A stretch of 9,006 nt of DNA, taken from positions 1-9,006 of the forward strand of contig JAJBTD010000125.1 of assembly GCA_020861055.1 (NCBI GenBank), given 5' to 3'. This document shows, in pieces, positions 1 to 6,481 of this stretch (positions within the stretch are counted from its first letter, which is position 1; every line of letters starts with the position of its first letter). The translations under genes were made by a program, and so were the position numbers. The stretch is from Clostridiales bacterium (lineage in GTDB: Bacteria > Bacillota > Clostridia > Oscillospirales > Oscillospiraceae). Under the pieces are notes generated by a model that worked only from the letters and a program-made list of their open reading frames with translations, did not search any database and was not told the origin of the DNA.

Positions 1-1
1 C

Positions 2-313
2 CAGCGGGTGCTGGGGGGCGCGTCCAACCTTTCCGCCGAGGTCGCCACCAAGCGCTACTGCTCCTACGTTGTCAACTGGGGCATGCTGCCCTTTATCGTG
101 GACGGCCTGGCGGAGCTGAACATCCAGCCCGGCGACCGGCTGTACATCCCCGGCATCAAGGCCCTGCTGGAAGGGGACGGGGAGGAAATCGAGGCGACCC
201 TCTACCAGAAGGACGGCGAGAAAACCGTAACCCTCCGTCTCCCCGGCATGACCCGTGAGGAGCGGGACATCGTCCTGGCCGGGTGCCTCATCAACTATTA
301 CGCCAAGGCATAA
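2..313 (+). CDS. Aconitase/hydratase family protein, C-terminal fragment (5' end outside window)
   Basis: Only the last 103 codons are present; the frame is open to the left edge (Gln-Arg before the first GTG at 8), so no start is visible and the GTG is internal. The fragment matches my recollection of the C-terminal swivel domain (domain 4) of aconitase-superfamily hydratases: an R-V-L-G-G-x-x-N stretch, A-T-K-R-Y, then N-W-G-M-L-P-F, the counterpart of the Q-G-M-L-P segment of aconitases, and a final E-R-x-I-x-L-A-G-C-L-I-N-Y-Y tail typical of the clostridial/YbhJ-like branch. These enzymes use a [4Fe-4S] cluster to interconvert citrate and isocitrate or related hydroxyacids. The cluster-binding cysteines lie in upstream domains and cannot be checked, so the substrate is undetermined. 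A hairpin terminator follows, so this gene ends its own transcript. Confidence 0.75.
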   Translation, partial: QRVLGGASNLSAEVATKRYCSYVVNWGMLPFIVDGLAELNIQPGDRLYIPGIKALLEGDGEEIEATLYQKDGEKTVTLRLPGMTREERDIVLAGCLINYYAKA

Positions 314-337
314 GGAAAAAACAGAATACAGCGACCT

Positions 338-376
338 GCGGCGCGGCTCCTTTGACGGGGCTGCGCCGCTTTACTT
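338..376 (+). terminator. Rho-independent terminator after the hydratase gene
   Basis: Arms 338-350 and 357-369 pair over 13 bp, with two G-U pairs and a 6-base loop (351-356). The stem is GC-rich and begins 25 bases after the stop codon. The following tract is short and interrupted (TTTACTT, 370-376), so termination may be incomplete. Its end overlaps the -35 element of the next promoter. Confidence 0.7.
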
Positions 377-403
377 GCAAAACGGGGTGAAGTGAAGTAT
401 AAT
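375..403 (+). promoter_or_regulatory. Sigma-A promoter for the oligoendopeptidase gene
   Basis: A -35 element TTGCAA (375-380) is separated by exactly 17 bases from a perfect -10 TATAAT (398-403). The predicted start is near 410, giving a leader of about 50 bases before the TTG start at 460. No operator or riboswitch is evident in that leader. Confidence 0.75.
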
Positions 404-446
404 CTCCTATCATGCGCCGCCGGATATAAGGCGGCAGAACACTGAC

Positions 447-452
447 GGAGGG
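447..452 (+). promoter_or_regulatory. Ribosome binding site that selects the TTG start of the peptidase
   Basis: GGAGGG lies 7 bases before the TTG at 460. The nearest in-frame ATG (475) would be 22 bases away, too far for this site, so TTG is preferred. Confidence 0.7.
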
Positions 453-459
453 AATCAAA

Positions 460-2163
460 TTGAAATTTTCGGAAATGCCCTATGAGCGCCCGAATCTGGA
501 GGCGCTGAAACAGGAGCAGACCGCCCTGACCCAGCGGCTGAAGCAGGCGAAGGATTACGAGACGGCAAAGCAGGCCTTTTTGGAAAATGAGCAGCTGGGA
601 AAGCACATCCGCACCCAGGAGACCCTGGCCAGCATCCGCCACTCCATCGACACCAGGGACGCCTTCTATGACGGGGAGGAGAAGTTCTGGAACGCCGCCA
701 TACCGGAGCTCCAGGCGGTGAGCCAGGAGTGGACGATGGCTATGCTGGAGAGCCCCTTCCGGGCGGACTTTGCCGCAGAGTACGGCGAGCTGATGTTCAC
801 CAACGCCGAAATTCAGCTCAAGTCCTTCTCCCCGGAGATCGTCCCTGAATTGCAGCAGGAGAACGATCTGACCCAGGAGTATGAAAAGCTGCTGGCCTCC
901 GCCCAGATCCCCTTCGAGGGGGGCGTGTACACCCTGAGCCAGATGTCCCCCTTCAAGAGCGACCCGGACGACGACCGCCGCCTGGCTGCCTGGAAGGCGG
1001 AGGGCAAATGGTACAAGGAGCATCAGGCCCAGATGGACGACATCTATGACCGGCTGGTGCACCTCCGGGACACCATGGGCAAAAAGATGGGCTACGAGGG
1101 ATACACTACCCTGGGCTACTACCGCATGGGCCGCAACTGCTACACCAAGGAGGACGTGGAGAAATTCCGGGCCGCCGTGGTGAAGTACCTGGTCCCTGTG
1201 GCGGACAGCATCTACCGGGAGCAGGCCAAGCGGCTGGGGAAGGAATACCCCATGAGCTTTGCGGATAACGAGCTGGAGTTCCGCTCCGGCAATCCCCGGC
1301 CCCAGGGGTCGGCGGAGGACATTCTGGCCCAGGGCAAAAGGTTCTACAACGAGCTGAGCCCGGAGACCGGCGAATTTTTCAACACCATGCTGGACGGAGA
1401 GCTGCTGGACGTGCTCAGCACCGAGGGCAAGGCCGGGGGCGGCTACTGCACCAGCATCCCGGACTATGAGGTGCCCTTTATCTTCGCCAACTTCAACGGC
1501 ACCCAGCACGACGTGGAGGTGGTCACCCATGAGGCGGGCCACGCCTTTGCCGCATACGTCAACCGGAAGCGGGTCCCCAGCTCCCAGTGCTGGCCCAGCA
1601 TGGAGGGCTGCGAGGTCCACTCCATGTCCATGGAGTTCTTTGCCTGGCCCTGGGCGGAGGGCTTCTTCGAGAAGGACACCCGGAAGTTCTACTACAGCCA
1701 CCTGGCCGGCGCCCTGACCTTTATCCCCTATGGGACCATGGTGGACCACTTCCAGCACATCGTCTATGAGCAGCCGGATCTGCCCCCCGCCCAGCGCCAC
1801 GGGGTCTGGAAGAAGCTGCTGGGGGTCTATATGCCCTGGATGCGTCTGGACGGGGACATCCCCTTCTACGCCGAGGGCGAGGGCTGGCAGCGGCAGCACC
1901 ACATCTATTCCTCTCCCTTCTACTATATCGACTACTGCCTGGCTCAGACGGTGTCCCTCCAGTTCTGGGCCATGATCCAGAAGGATCTGCCCGACGCCTG
2001 GAAGCATTATATGGCCTACACCGTCCAGGGGGGCAGCGCCACCTTCACCGATCTGCTGAAAAACGCCGGACTGGAGAGCCCCTTTGAGGAGAGCTGCCTC
2101 CGGGGGGTGTGCCAGGTCGCGCGGGAGTGGCTGGCGAACTACGACCTGACGGGTATCGCCTGA
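460..2163 (+). CDS. pepF: M3-family oligoendopeptidase (PepF-like zinc metallopeptidase)
   Basis: A complete 567-residue protein of normal length for the M3B oligoendopeptidase F group. It has no signal peptide or membrane segment, so it should be cytoplasmic and cut short imported or proteolysis-derived peptides. The zinc motif H-E-A-G-H is at residues 357-361; the third zinc ligand is probably Glu385 in the C-E-V-H-S-M-S-M-E-F-F segment, 24 residues after His361. The family's C-terminal substrate-binding stretch (two His at about 480-481, then S-S-P-F-Y-Y-I-D-Y) is intact. The TTG start is chosen for its ribosome binding site and because K-F-S-E-M-P-Y-E-R-P is the expected family N-terminus. 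It has its own sigma-A promoter and is followed after 1 nt by a small membrane protein gene. A peptide-type ABC importer downstream fits a role in using imported peptides, although that importer has a separate promoter. The exact symbol is a family-level assignment. Confidence 0.9.
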   Translation: MKFSEMPYERPNLEALKQEQTALTQRLKQAKDYETAKQAFLENEQLGKHIRTQETLASIRHSIDTRDAFYDGEEKFWNAAIPELQAVSQEWTMAMLESPFRADFAAEYGELMFTNAEIQLKSFSPEIVPELQQENDLTQEYEKLLASAQIPFEGGVYTLSQMSPFKSDPDDDRRLAAWKAEGKWYKEHQAQMDDIYDRLVHLRDTMGKKMGYEGYTTLGYYRMGRNCYTKEDVEKFRAAVVKYLVPVADSIYREQAKRLGKEYPMSFADNELEFRSGNPRPQGSAEDILAQGKRFYNELSPETGEFFNTMLDGELLDVLSTEGKAGGGYCTSIPDYEVPFIFANFNGTQHDVEVVTHEAGHAFAAYVNRKRVPSSQCWPSMEGCEVHSMSMEFFAWPWAEGFFEKDTRKFYYSHLAGALTFIPYGTMVDHFQHIVYEQPDLPPAQRHGVWKKLLGVYMPWMRLDGDIPFYAEGEGWQRQHHIYSSPFYYIDYCLAQTVSLQFWAMIQKDLPDAWKHYMAYTVQGGSATFTDLLKNAGLESPFEESCLRGVCQVAREWLANYDLTGIA

Positions 2164-2164
2164 C

Positions 2165-2707
2165 ATGGCACGGCGGAAATGGGGCGTCAACGCCCACACC
2201 GACGAGTATCAGCGCACCGCCACCGGAGAGTATGTCTATACCGGCAGCTATTACGCCTATCAGGACCGGGGCAAGAGCCGTCTCCGGGCCATGGCGGAGC
2301 TGGTGGCCCTGTGGGCGGTGTCCTTCGCCGCCACGGTTGCGGCGGGCTGCATCCCCGGCACGGGGATGGAGGACCGGGCCTATGCCGTGCTGCCCTATGC
2401 AGTCCAGCTGGCGGCCTCCGTCAGCCTGGGCTGGGGCGTCCTCCGGCTGGCAGCTGGCGGCGACCCCCTCCGGGCCTACGTCTACGACGAGACGGCGGGC
2501 CGCATCCCCCGGCGGGCCGTCGTCACCGCCGCAGGATGCGCCCTGGCGGCCCTGGGAGAGCTGCTTGGACTGCTCCTCGCCGGGGAGGGCGAAAGTTTTC
2601 TCCCGGTAATTTGTTACTTCGGATTGGAAATTTTGGTGTTTTCCGGAACAATCCTGACGAAATGGAAGCTCTCCAAATTATGTTGGGAAAAAACGGACGG
2701 AAATTAA
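2165..2707 (+). CDS. Small four-helix membrane protein of unknown function
   Basis: 180 residues; I do not recognise the family. The N-terminal ~40 residues are hydrophilic and tyrosine-rich (E-Y-Q-R-T-A-T-G-E-Y-V-Y-T-G-S-Y-Y-A-Y at 14-32). Four hydrophobic stretches at about 43-62, 74-97, 118-139 and 144-166 suggest four membrane helices, and the C-terminus is Lys-rich (W-K-L-S-K-L-C-W-E-K). The ATG starts 1 base after the peptidase stop with no strong ribosome binding site, so it is probably translated by coupling to the peptidase and belongs to the same transcript. From about 2591 the base composition falls sharply, to about 38% G+C by hand count over 2591-2707, unlike the GC-rich first part. 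That could be a recombination scar or simply a shift towards the AT-rich promoter beyond. No terminator with a T-run follows, so read-through into the next leader is possible. Confidence 0.75.
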   Translation: MARRKWGVNAHTDEYQRTATGEYVYTGSYYAYQDRGKSRLRAMAELVALWAVSFAATVAAGCIPGTGMEDRAYAVLPYAVQLAASVSLGWGVLRLAAGGDPLRAYVYDETAGRIPRRAVVTAAGCALAALGELLGLLLAGEGESFLPVICYFGLEILVFSGTILTKWKLSKLCWEKTDGN

Positions 2708-2735
2708 GGAATTTTCCGAAAACTTTACAAAGAAA

Positions 2736-2764
2736 TTGACAAATGACCAAAAAAGCAGTATGAT
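2736..2764 (+). promoter_or_regulatory. Strong sigma-A promoter for the ABC importer operon
   Basis: A perfect -35 TTGACA (2736-2741), a 17-base spacer and a -10 TATGAT (2759-2764, five of six consensus). The surrounding sequence is AT-rich, as is usual for strong promoters. The predicted start near 2771 gives a leader of about 130 bases before the ATG at 2900. Confidence 0.85.
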
Positions 2765-2782
2765 AAGGCAGAGCAGTACCAC

Positions 2783-2797
2783 CGCCCGGAGAGGGCG
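2783..2797 (+). repeat. Small leader hairpin
   Basis: CGCCC (2783-2787) pairs with GGGCG (2793-2797) across a 5-base loop. It is short and supported only by its place as the first of three consecutive hairpins in the leader. Confidence 0.4.
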
Positions 2798-2802
2798 TTG
2801 AG

Positions 2803-2828
2803 GCAAAACGGGAGCGCTCCCGTTTTGC
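2803..2828 (+). promoter_or_regulatory. Perfect 26-base palindrome in the leader (operator or attenuator stem)
   Basis: The 13-base arm at 2803-2815 (GCAAAACGGGAGC) is the exact reverse complement of 2816-2828. It lies about 32 bases after the predicted transcription start. As RNA it folds into an 11-bp stem with a GCGC loop. Its GC-rich core runs into TTTT (2823-2826), resembling a weak terminator. As DNA it is a symmetric site with a central CG and could bind a dimeric regulator; the R-CG-Y centre recalls LacI-family operators, but the flanks do not match the CcpA cre consensus. Confidence 0.6.
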
Positions 2829-2850
2829 TCTGTGCAGAGCACAGAGCAAA
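2824..2850 (+). promoter_or_regulatory. Second perfect inverted repeat overlapping the first
   Basis: The 12-base arm TTTGCTCTGTGC (2824-2835) is the exact reverse complement of 2839-2850, with an AGA loop. Its first five bases are also the last five of the preceding palindrome, so the two full-length stems cannot form together; a shortened first stem (2808-2823) could coexist with it. No T-run follows, so alone it does not look like a terminator. Confidence 0.55.
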
Positions 2851-2884
2851 TGATGTTCTCTGGCTGGGGGACTGGCAAATTAAC

Positions 2885-2891
2885 AAGGAGG
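2885..2891 (+). promoter_or_regulatory. Ribosome binding site fixing the binding-protein start
   Basis: AAGGAGG is 8 bases before the ATG at 2900. The frame stays open upstream to a TTG at 2798, but that stretch crosses the leader palindromes and would bury the lipoprotein signal, so 2900 is the start. Confidence 0.9.
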
Positions 2892-2899
2892 AAGCAAAA

Positions 2900-5227
2900 A
2901 TGAAACATGTCAAGAAATTGCTTGCACTGCTTCTGGCGCTGATGATGGTTCTGTCCATGGCAGCCTGCGGCAGCAGCAGCGACACCAGCGACACGACGAG
3001 CACCGATGACACCACCGCCACCGATGACGCCGATGCCACTGAGGACGCCACTGACGACACCGCCGCCGAGGAGACCAGCTCCAGCAGCAGCGATACCCTG
3101 GTGGCCAGCGTCACCGGCCTGGAGCAGAAGTTCTCCCCGTTCTTCGCCTCCAGCGTGGACGACGTCAACGTCTCCGATATGACCCAGCTGTATCTGATGA
3201 GCGGCGACCGTGTGGGTGAGCCTGTCCTCAACGGCATCGAGGGCGAGACCCGTTCCTACAACGGCACCGACTACACCTATTATGGCCCCGCTGACGTTAC
3301 CGTCAAAGAGAACGACGACGGCACCGTCACCTACAGCATCGTCATGCGGGAGGATATCCAGTTCTCCGACGGCACCTATGCCGACATCGACGACGTGATC
3401 TTCACCATGTATGTGTTCCTGGACCCCACCTATGACGGCTCCACCACCATGTACTCCGCCCCCATCGTGGGCCTGGACGCCTACCGTTCCGGCATGAGCA
3501 CCCTGTTCGATTTGCTGGTCGCCGCCGGTGAGGACAACACCGACTACACCTATTGGGATGAGGCCACTCAGACCGCCTTCTGGGCCGATCTGACTCAGGC
3601 CGGTATCGCCTTCGCTCAGGAGATCGTGGACTACTGTGTCACCGCCGGCGCTGCTGAGGAGGGCGATGTTGCCACCGCCGCCGCTGCCTGGGCATTTGAC
3701 GGTCTGGCTGAGGACGCCACTGTTGAGGACTTCTGGAACCTGCTGGTCGAGTCTTATGGCGGCGACTATGCCTCCCTGTCCGATACCGAGACTGCCGGTT
3801 CCTCCCTGTTCGATCTGATGGAGGACTATGACAGCTACTCCGTCGGCATCGAGACCGGCGAGTCCGCCGACTACATCGAGGGCATCGTCCGCACCGGCGA
3901 CTACAGCATGGAGGTCACCACCTCTGAGCTGGACGCCACCTTCATCTATTACCTGGAGATCCCCATTGTTCCCATGGCTTACTATGGCGATGAGAGCCTG
4001 TATGACTATGACAACCACTCCTTCGGCTTCACCAAGGGCGACCTGAGCGCCATCAAGGAGAAGACCTCCGCTCCCATGGGCGCCGGCCCCTACATGTTCA
4101 ACGACTACTCCAATGGCGTGGTCTACATGGAAGCCAACCCCTACTACTTCCTGGGCGAAGCCAAGACCAAGTATCTGAACTTCCAGGAGATCACCTCTGA
4201 GGACGATAAGATCACCGCTGTCGTCACCGGCACCGTTGATATCGCCGATCCCTCCTACTCCGCCGAGCGCGCTGCCGAGATCAAGACCTACAACTCCAAC
4301 GGCGAGCTGGAAGGCGACGTGCTGACCACCTATCTGTATGACTTCCGTGGCTACGGCTACATCGGCATCTGCGCCGACAACGTGAAGGTGGGCGACGATC
4401 CCTCCTCCGAGCAGTCCAAGGACCTGCGCAAGGCCTTTGCCACCATCTTCTCCGTCTATCGTGACGAGTCCGTTGACTCCTACTATGGCGAGACCGCTTC
4501 CGTCATCAACTACCCCATCTCCAGCACCAGCTGGGCCGCTCCTCAGGTCACTGACGACGGCTATCAGGTCTGCTACTCCACCGACCTGGAGGGCAACGCC
4601 ATCTACACCGACGACATGAGCGTGGATGATAAGTACGCCGCCGCTCTGGAGACCGCTCTGGAGTACTTTGAGGCCGCTGGCTACACCGTGGAGAACGGCG
4701 TCATCACCGCCGCTCCCGAGGGCGCTTCCCTGACCTACACCGTCCACATCGGTGGTTCTGGCACCGGCGATCACCCCTCCTTCCTGCTGCTGAGCAACGC
4801 CTCTGACGCGCTGGCCACCATCGGCATCACCCTGGACATCAACGACCACGCCAACGCCTCCGAGCTGTACGCTGCGTATCAGTCCGGCGAGGCCGACATG
4901 TGGGTCGCTGCCTGGCAGGCTTCCACCGATCCCGACATGTATCAGCTGTATCACAGCGAAGGCTCCACCAACTACTACTGCATCGACGACGACGAACTGG
5001 ATGAGCTGATCATGACTGCCCGTCAGTCCACCGACCAGACCTTCCGGAAGACCCTGTACAAGAGCGCCATGGAGATCATCCTGGACTGGGGCGTTGAGGT
5101 TCCTGTCTATCAGCGGAGCGAGAACTACATCGTCTCCACCGAGCGGGTCAACACCGACACCATCACTCCCGACATGACCCCGTACTGGAGCTGGATGGCT
5201 GAGGTCTATCTCATCGAGATGAACTGA
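2900..5227 (+). CDS. oppA: ABC importer substrate-binding lipoprotein, family 5 (OppA/DppA-like), with large insertion
   Basis: 775 residues, against roughly 540 for typical OppA. A lipoprotein signal (K-K, hydrophobic core, then L-S-M-A-A-C) places the lipidated cysteine at residue 23, so it should be anchored on the outer face of the membrane. An acidic Ser/Thr/Asp/Ala linker follows (about 24-65). Family-5 landmarks include F-S-D-G-T at 155-159 with D-D-V-I-F-T after it, M-G-A-G-P-Y-M-F at 393-400, and A-N-P-Y-Y-F-L-G at 412-419. Residues about 192-324 appear inserted in the N-terminal lobe and contain no Lys or Arg from 197 to 330. The protein should bind peptides or another Opp/Dpp-class ligand for the OppBCD proteins encoded downstream; the ligand cannot be read from sequence. 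It has its own strong promoter, a structured leader, and hairpins after the stop, consistent with higher expression than the permeases. Confidence 0.9.
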   Translation: MKHVKKLLALLLALMMVLSMAACGSSSDTSDTTSTDDTTATDDADATEDATDDTAAEETSSSSSDTLVASVTGLEQKFSPFFASSVDDVNVSDMTQLYLMSGDRVGEPVLNGIEGETRSYNGTDYTYYGPADVTVKENDDGTVTYSIVMREDIQFSDGTYADIDDVIFTMYVFLDPTYDGSTTMYSAPIVGLDAYRSGMSTLFDLLVAAGEDNTDYTYWDEATQTAFWADLTQAGIAFAQEIVDYCVTAGAAEEGDVATAAAAWAFDGLAEDATVEDFWNLLVESYGGDYASLSDTETAGSSLFDLMEDYDSYSVGIETGESADYIEGIVRTGDYSMEVTTSELDATFIYYLEIPIVPMAYYGDESLYDYDNHSFGFTKGDLSAIKEKTSAPMGAGPYMFNDYSNGVVYMEANPYYFLGEAKTKYLNFQEITSEDDKITAVVTGTVDIADPSYSAERAAEIKTYNSNGELEGDVLTTYLYDFRGYGYIGICADNVKVGDDPSSEQSKDLRKAFATIFSVYRDESVDSYYGETASVINYPISSTSWAAPQVTDDGYQVCYSTDLEGNAIYTDDMSVDDKYAAALETALEYFEAAGYTVENGVITAAPEGASLTYTVHIGGSGTGDHPSFLLLSNASDALATIGITLDINDHANASELYAAYQSGEADMWVAAWQASTDPDMYQLYHSEGSTNYYCIDDDELDELIMTARQSTDQTFRKTLYKSAMEIILDWGVEVPVYQRSENYIVSTERVNTDTITPDMTPYWSWMAEVYLIEMN

Positions 5228-5251
5228 GCTTCCTCCCTGCACTGACAAGAC

Positions 5252-5275
5252 CCTGACCCCCAATCGGGGGTCAGG
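5252..5275 (+). repeat. First intergenic hairpin after the binding-protein gene
   Basis: CCTGACCCCC (5252-5261) pairs perfectly with 5266-5275 over 10 bp across a 4-base loop (AATC). No T-run follows, so it is more likely a 3'-end-stabilising or processing structure than a terminator. Confidence 0.65.
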
Positions 5276-5277
5276 AG

Positions 5278-5307
5278 GCGGGGGCGGCGGTTCGCCGCCG
5301 CCCCTGC
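5278..5307 (+). repeat. Second intergenic hairpin with TTCG loop
   Basis: GGGGCGGCGG (5281-5290) and 5295-5304 form a perfect 10-bp GC stem around TTCG. Three further outer pairs (5278-5280 with 5305-5307, one G-U) extend it to 13 bp. It is followed by an A-run, not a T-run, so as read on the + strand it is not a classic terminator. Confidence 0.65.
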
Positions 5308-5325
5308 AAAAAAAGAAACATCTGC

Positions 5326-5375
5326 AAGCGCAAAGGAGCCGCTCCAGAGCCTTGGAACGGCTCCTTTGCGCTTTT
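5326..5375 (+). terminator. Partial terminator between binding protein and permease genes
   Basis: Arms 5326-5341 and 5358-5373 are perfect 16-base complements. The 16-base loop can itself pair (TCCA with TGGA), and the stem ends in TTTT (5372-5375). The T-run is short, and I see no convincing promoter between here and the permease start at 5463. It is therefore best read as a leaky terminator that lowers, but does not stop, transcription of the downstream importer genes. Confidence 0.65.
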
Positions 5376-5447
5376 AGAGGTTTCAGCACGCTACAGCGAA
5401 AAAGCGCCTGCGGACATCCCCGGGTCTGCGGAGAATAAGAGAAAGGG

Positions 5448-5455
5448 AAGGGGAG
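5448..5455 (+). promoter_or_regulatory. Ribosome binding site of the first permease gene
   Basis: AAGGGGAG sits 7 bases before the ATG at 5463, favouring that ATG over the in-frame ATG four codons later (5475). Confidence 0.75.
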
Positions 5456-5462
5456 TACGTTT

Positions 5463-6464
5463 ATGCAACAGAGTATGACCAAGTACGTAATCAAACGAAT
5501 CCTGTTGTCCGTGGTGATCCTCATTCTGGTGGCATTCATCATCTATGTGCTGATGCGGTGTCTGCCCACCTCCTATGTGGAATCCATGGCGCAGCAGCGG
5601 GCCACCGCCCCTGGCTCTAAGAGCTATGAGGAGTGGTTGGAGCAGCTCAACGCCCAGTACGGTCTGGACAAGGGCATCATCCCCGGCTTCCTGAGCTGGT
5701 GCGCCAATGCCCTCCAGGGCGAATTCGGCGACAGCTGGAAGTTCACCGTTCCCGTCACCGAGAAGTTTGCCGAGGTCATCGGCGTCTCCGTGGTCATGGC
5801 CGGTATCTCCTTCGTTCTGGAGCTGGTCATCGCCATCCCCCTGGGCGTCATCGCCGCCGTGCGGCAGTACTCCCGGACAGATTACGCCATCACGACGATA
5901 GCACTGATCGGTATGTCCCTGCCCACCTTCTTCTTTGCGGCCCTGCTCAAGCTGGTGTTCTCCGTCAATCTGGGCTGGTTTGACCTGACCGGACTGGTGG
6001 GCCGCGACTATGCGCAGCTGGACGCCTGGGGCCAGTTCTGGGACATGGCCCACCATCTGGTGCTGCCCATCGCCACCCTGGTCATCATCTCCATCGGCTC
6101 CCTGATGCGTTATACCCGCACCAATATGCTGGAGGTCCTGAACGCCGACTACATCCGTACCGCCCGTGCCAAGGGCCTGAGCGAAGGGACGGTCATCTTT
6201 AAGCACGCCTTCCGCAACACCCTGATTCCCCTGGTGACCATCATCGGCGGCTCCCTTCCTGGTCTGTTCTCCGGCGCATTGATCACCGAGACCCTGTTCT
6301 CCATCCCCGGTATCGGCTATACCTCCTACCAGGCGATGGTGGCGGGCGACATCCCCTTCAGTATGTTCTATATGTGCTTCCTGGCTGTTCTGACCCTGGC
6401 CTGCAACCTGCTCACTGACATTGTGTACGGTCTGGTCGATCCCCGTGTCCGTGTGGCCGCATAA
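5463..6464 (+). CDS. oppB: ABC importer permease, OppB/DppB type
   Basis: 333 residues, close to the normal OppB length. Hydrophobic stretches at about 10-30, 108-133, 141-168, 197-215, 253-278 and 300-325 give the usual six membrane helices. The cytoplasmic EAA loop that docks on the ATPase is clear at about 227-252 (N-A-D-Y-I-R-T-A-R-A-K-G-L, then K-H-A-F-R-N). The N-terminal K-Y-V-I-K-R-I-L-L-S and the C-terminal T-D-I-V-Y-G-L-V-D-P-R-V-R are typical of the subfamily. The TM1-TM2 outer segment (about 31-107) is of ordinary size, unlike its partner permease. It forms half of the transmembrane channel with the OppC-type protein encoded 17 bases downstream. Expression probably depends on read-through of the upstream hairpins. 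Confidence 0.92.
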   Translation: MQQSMTKYVIKRILLSVVILILVAFIIYVLMRCLPTSYVESMAQQRATAPGSKSYEEWLEQLNAQYGLDKGIIPGFLSWCANALQGEFGDSWKFTVPVTEKFAEVIGVSVVMAGISFVLELVIAIPLGVIAAVRQYSRTDYAITTIALIGMSLPTFFFAALLKLVFSVNLGWFDLTGLVGRDYAQLDAWGQFWDMAHHLVLPIATLVIISIGSLMRYTRTNMLEVLNADYIRTARAKGLSEGTVIFKHAFRNTLIPLVTIIGGSLPGLFSGALITETLFSIPGIGYTSYQAMVAGDIPFSMFYMCFLAVLTLACNLLTDIVYGLVDPRVRVAA

Positions 6465-6467
6465 GAG

Positions 6468-6475
6468 AGGAGGAG
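6468..6475 (+). promoter_or_regulatory. Ribosome binding site of the second permease gene
   Basis: AGGAGGAG, 6 bases before the ATG at 6482 and just after the previous stop codon; strong enough for independent translation. Confidence 0.8.
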
Positions 6476-6481
6476 TAAACC

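Noticed and set aside
298..2199. 633-residue open frame on the minus strand opposite the peptidase gene
   Set aside because: It mirrors the GC-rich third positions of the peptidase codons, has no ribosome binding site or recognisable motif, and overlaps a clearly real M3 peptidase.
2699..2719. Imperfect inverted repeat (GGAAATT / AATTTTCC) after the membrane-protein gene as a terminator
   Set aside because: The stem is short, AT-rich and bulged and is followed by an A-rich rather than T-rich stretch.
2803..2828. CcpA cre site reading of the leader palindrome
   Set aside because: The centre is R-CG-Y, but the flanking bases (GGGA/TCCC) do not fit the TGAAA/TTTCA-type cre consensus. I keep it only as an unspecified palindrome.
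2798..2899. Upstream in-frame extension of the binding protein to a TTG at 2798
   Set aside because: It would translate the leader palindromes and bury the lipoprotein signal. The AAGGAGG site fits only the ATG at 2900.
5376..5462. Separate promoter for the permease genes
   Set aside because: No pair of -35/-10 elements at 16-18 base spacing is convincing; GAATAA near 5433 has no matching -35.
2678..5542. 954-residue open frame on the minus strand opposite the binding-protein gene
   Set aside because: Its Gly/Val/His/Asp-rich composition is the reverse complement of the binding-protein codon bias. It crosses two intergenic hairpin regions and a promoter and lacks any start signal.
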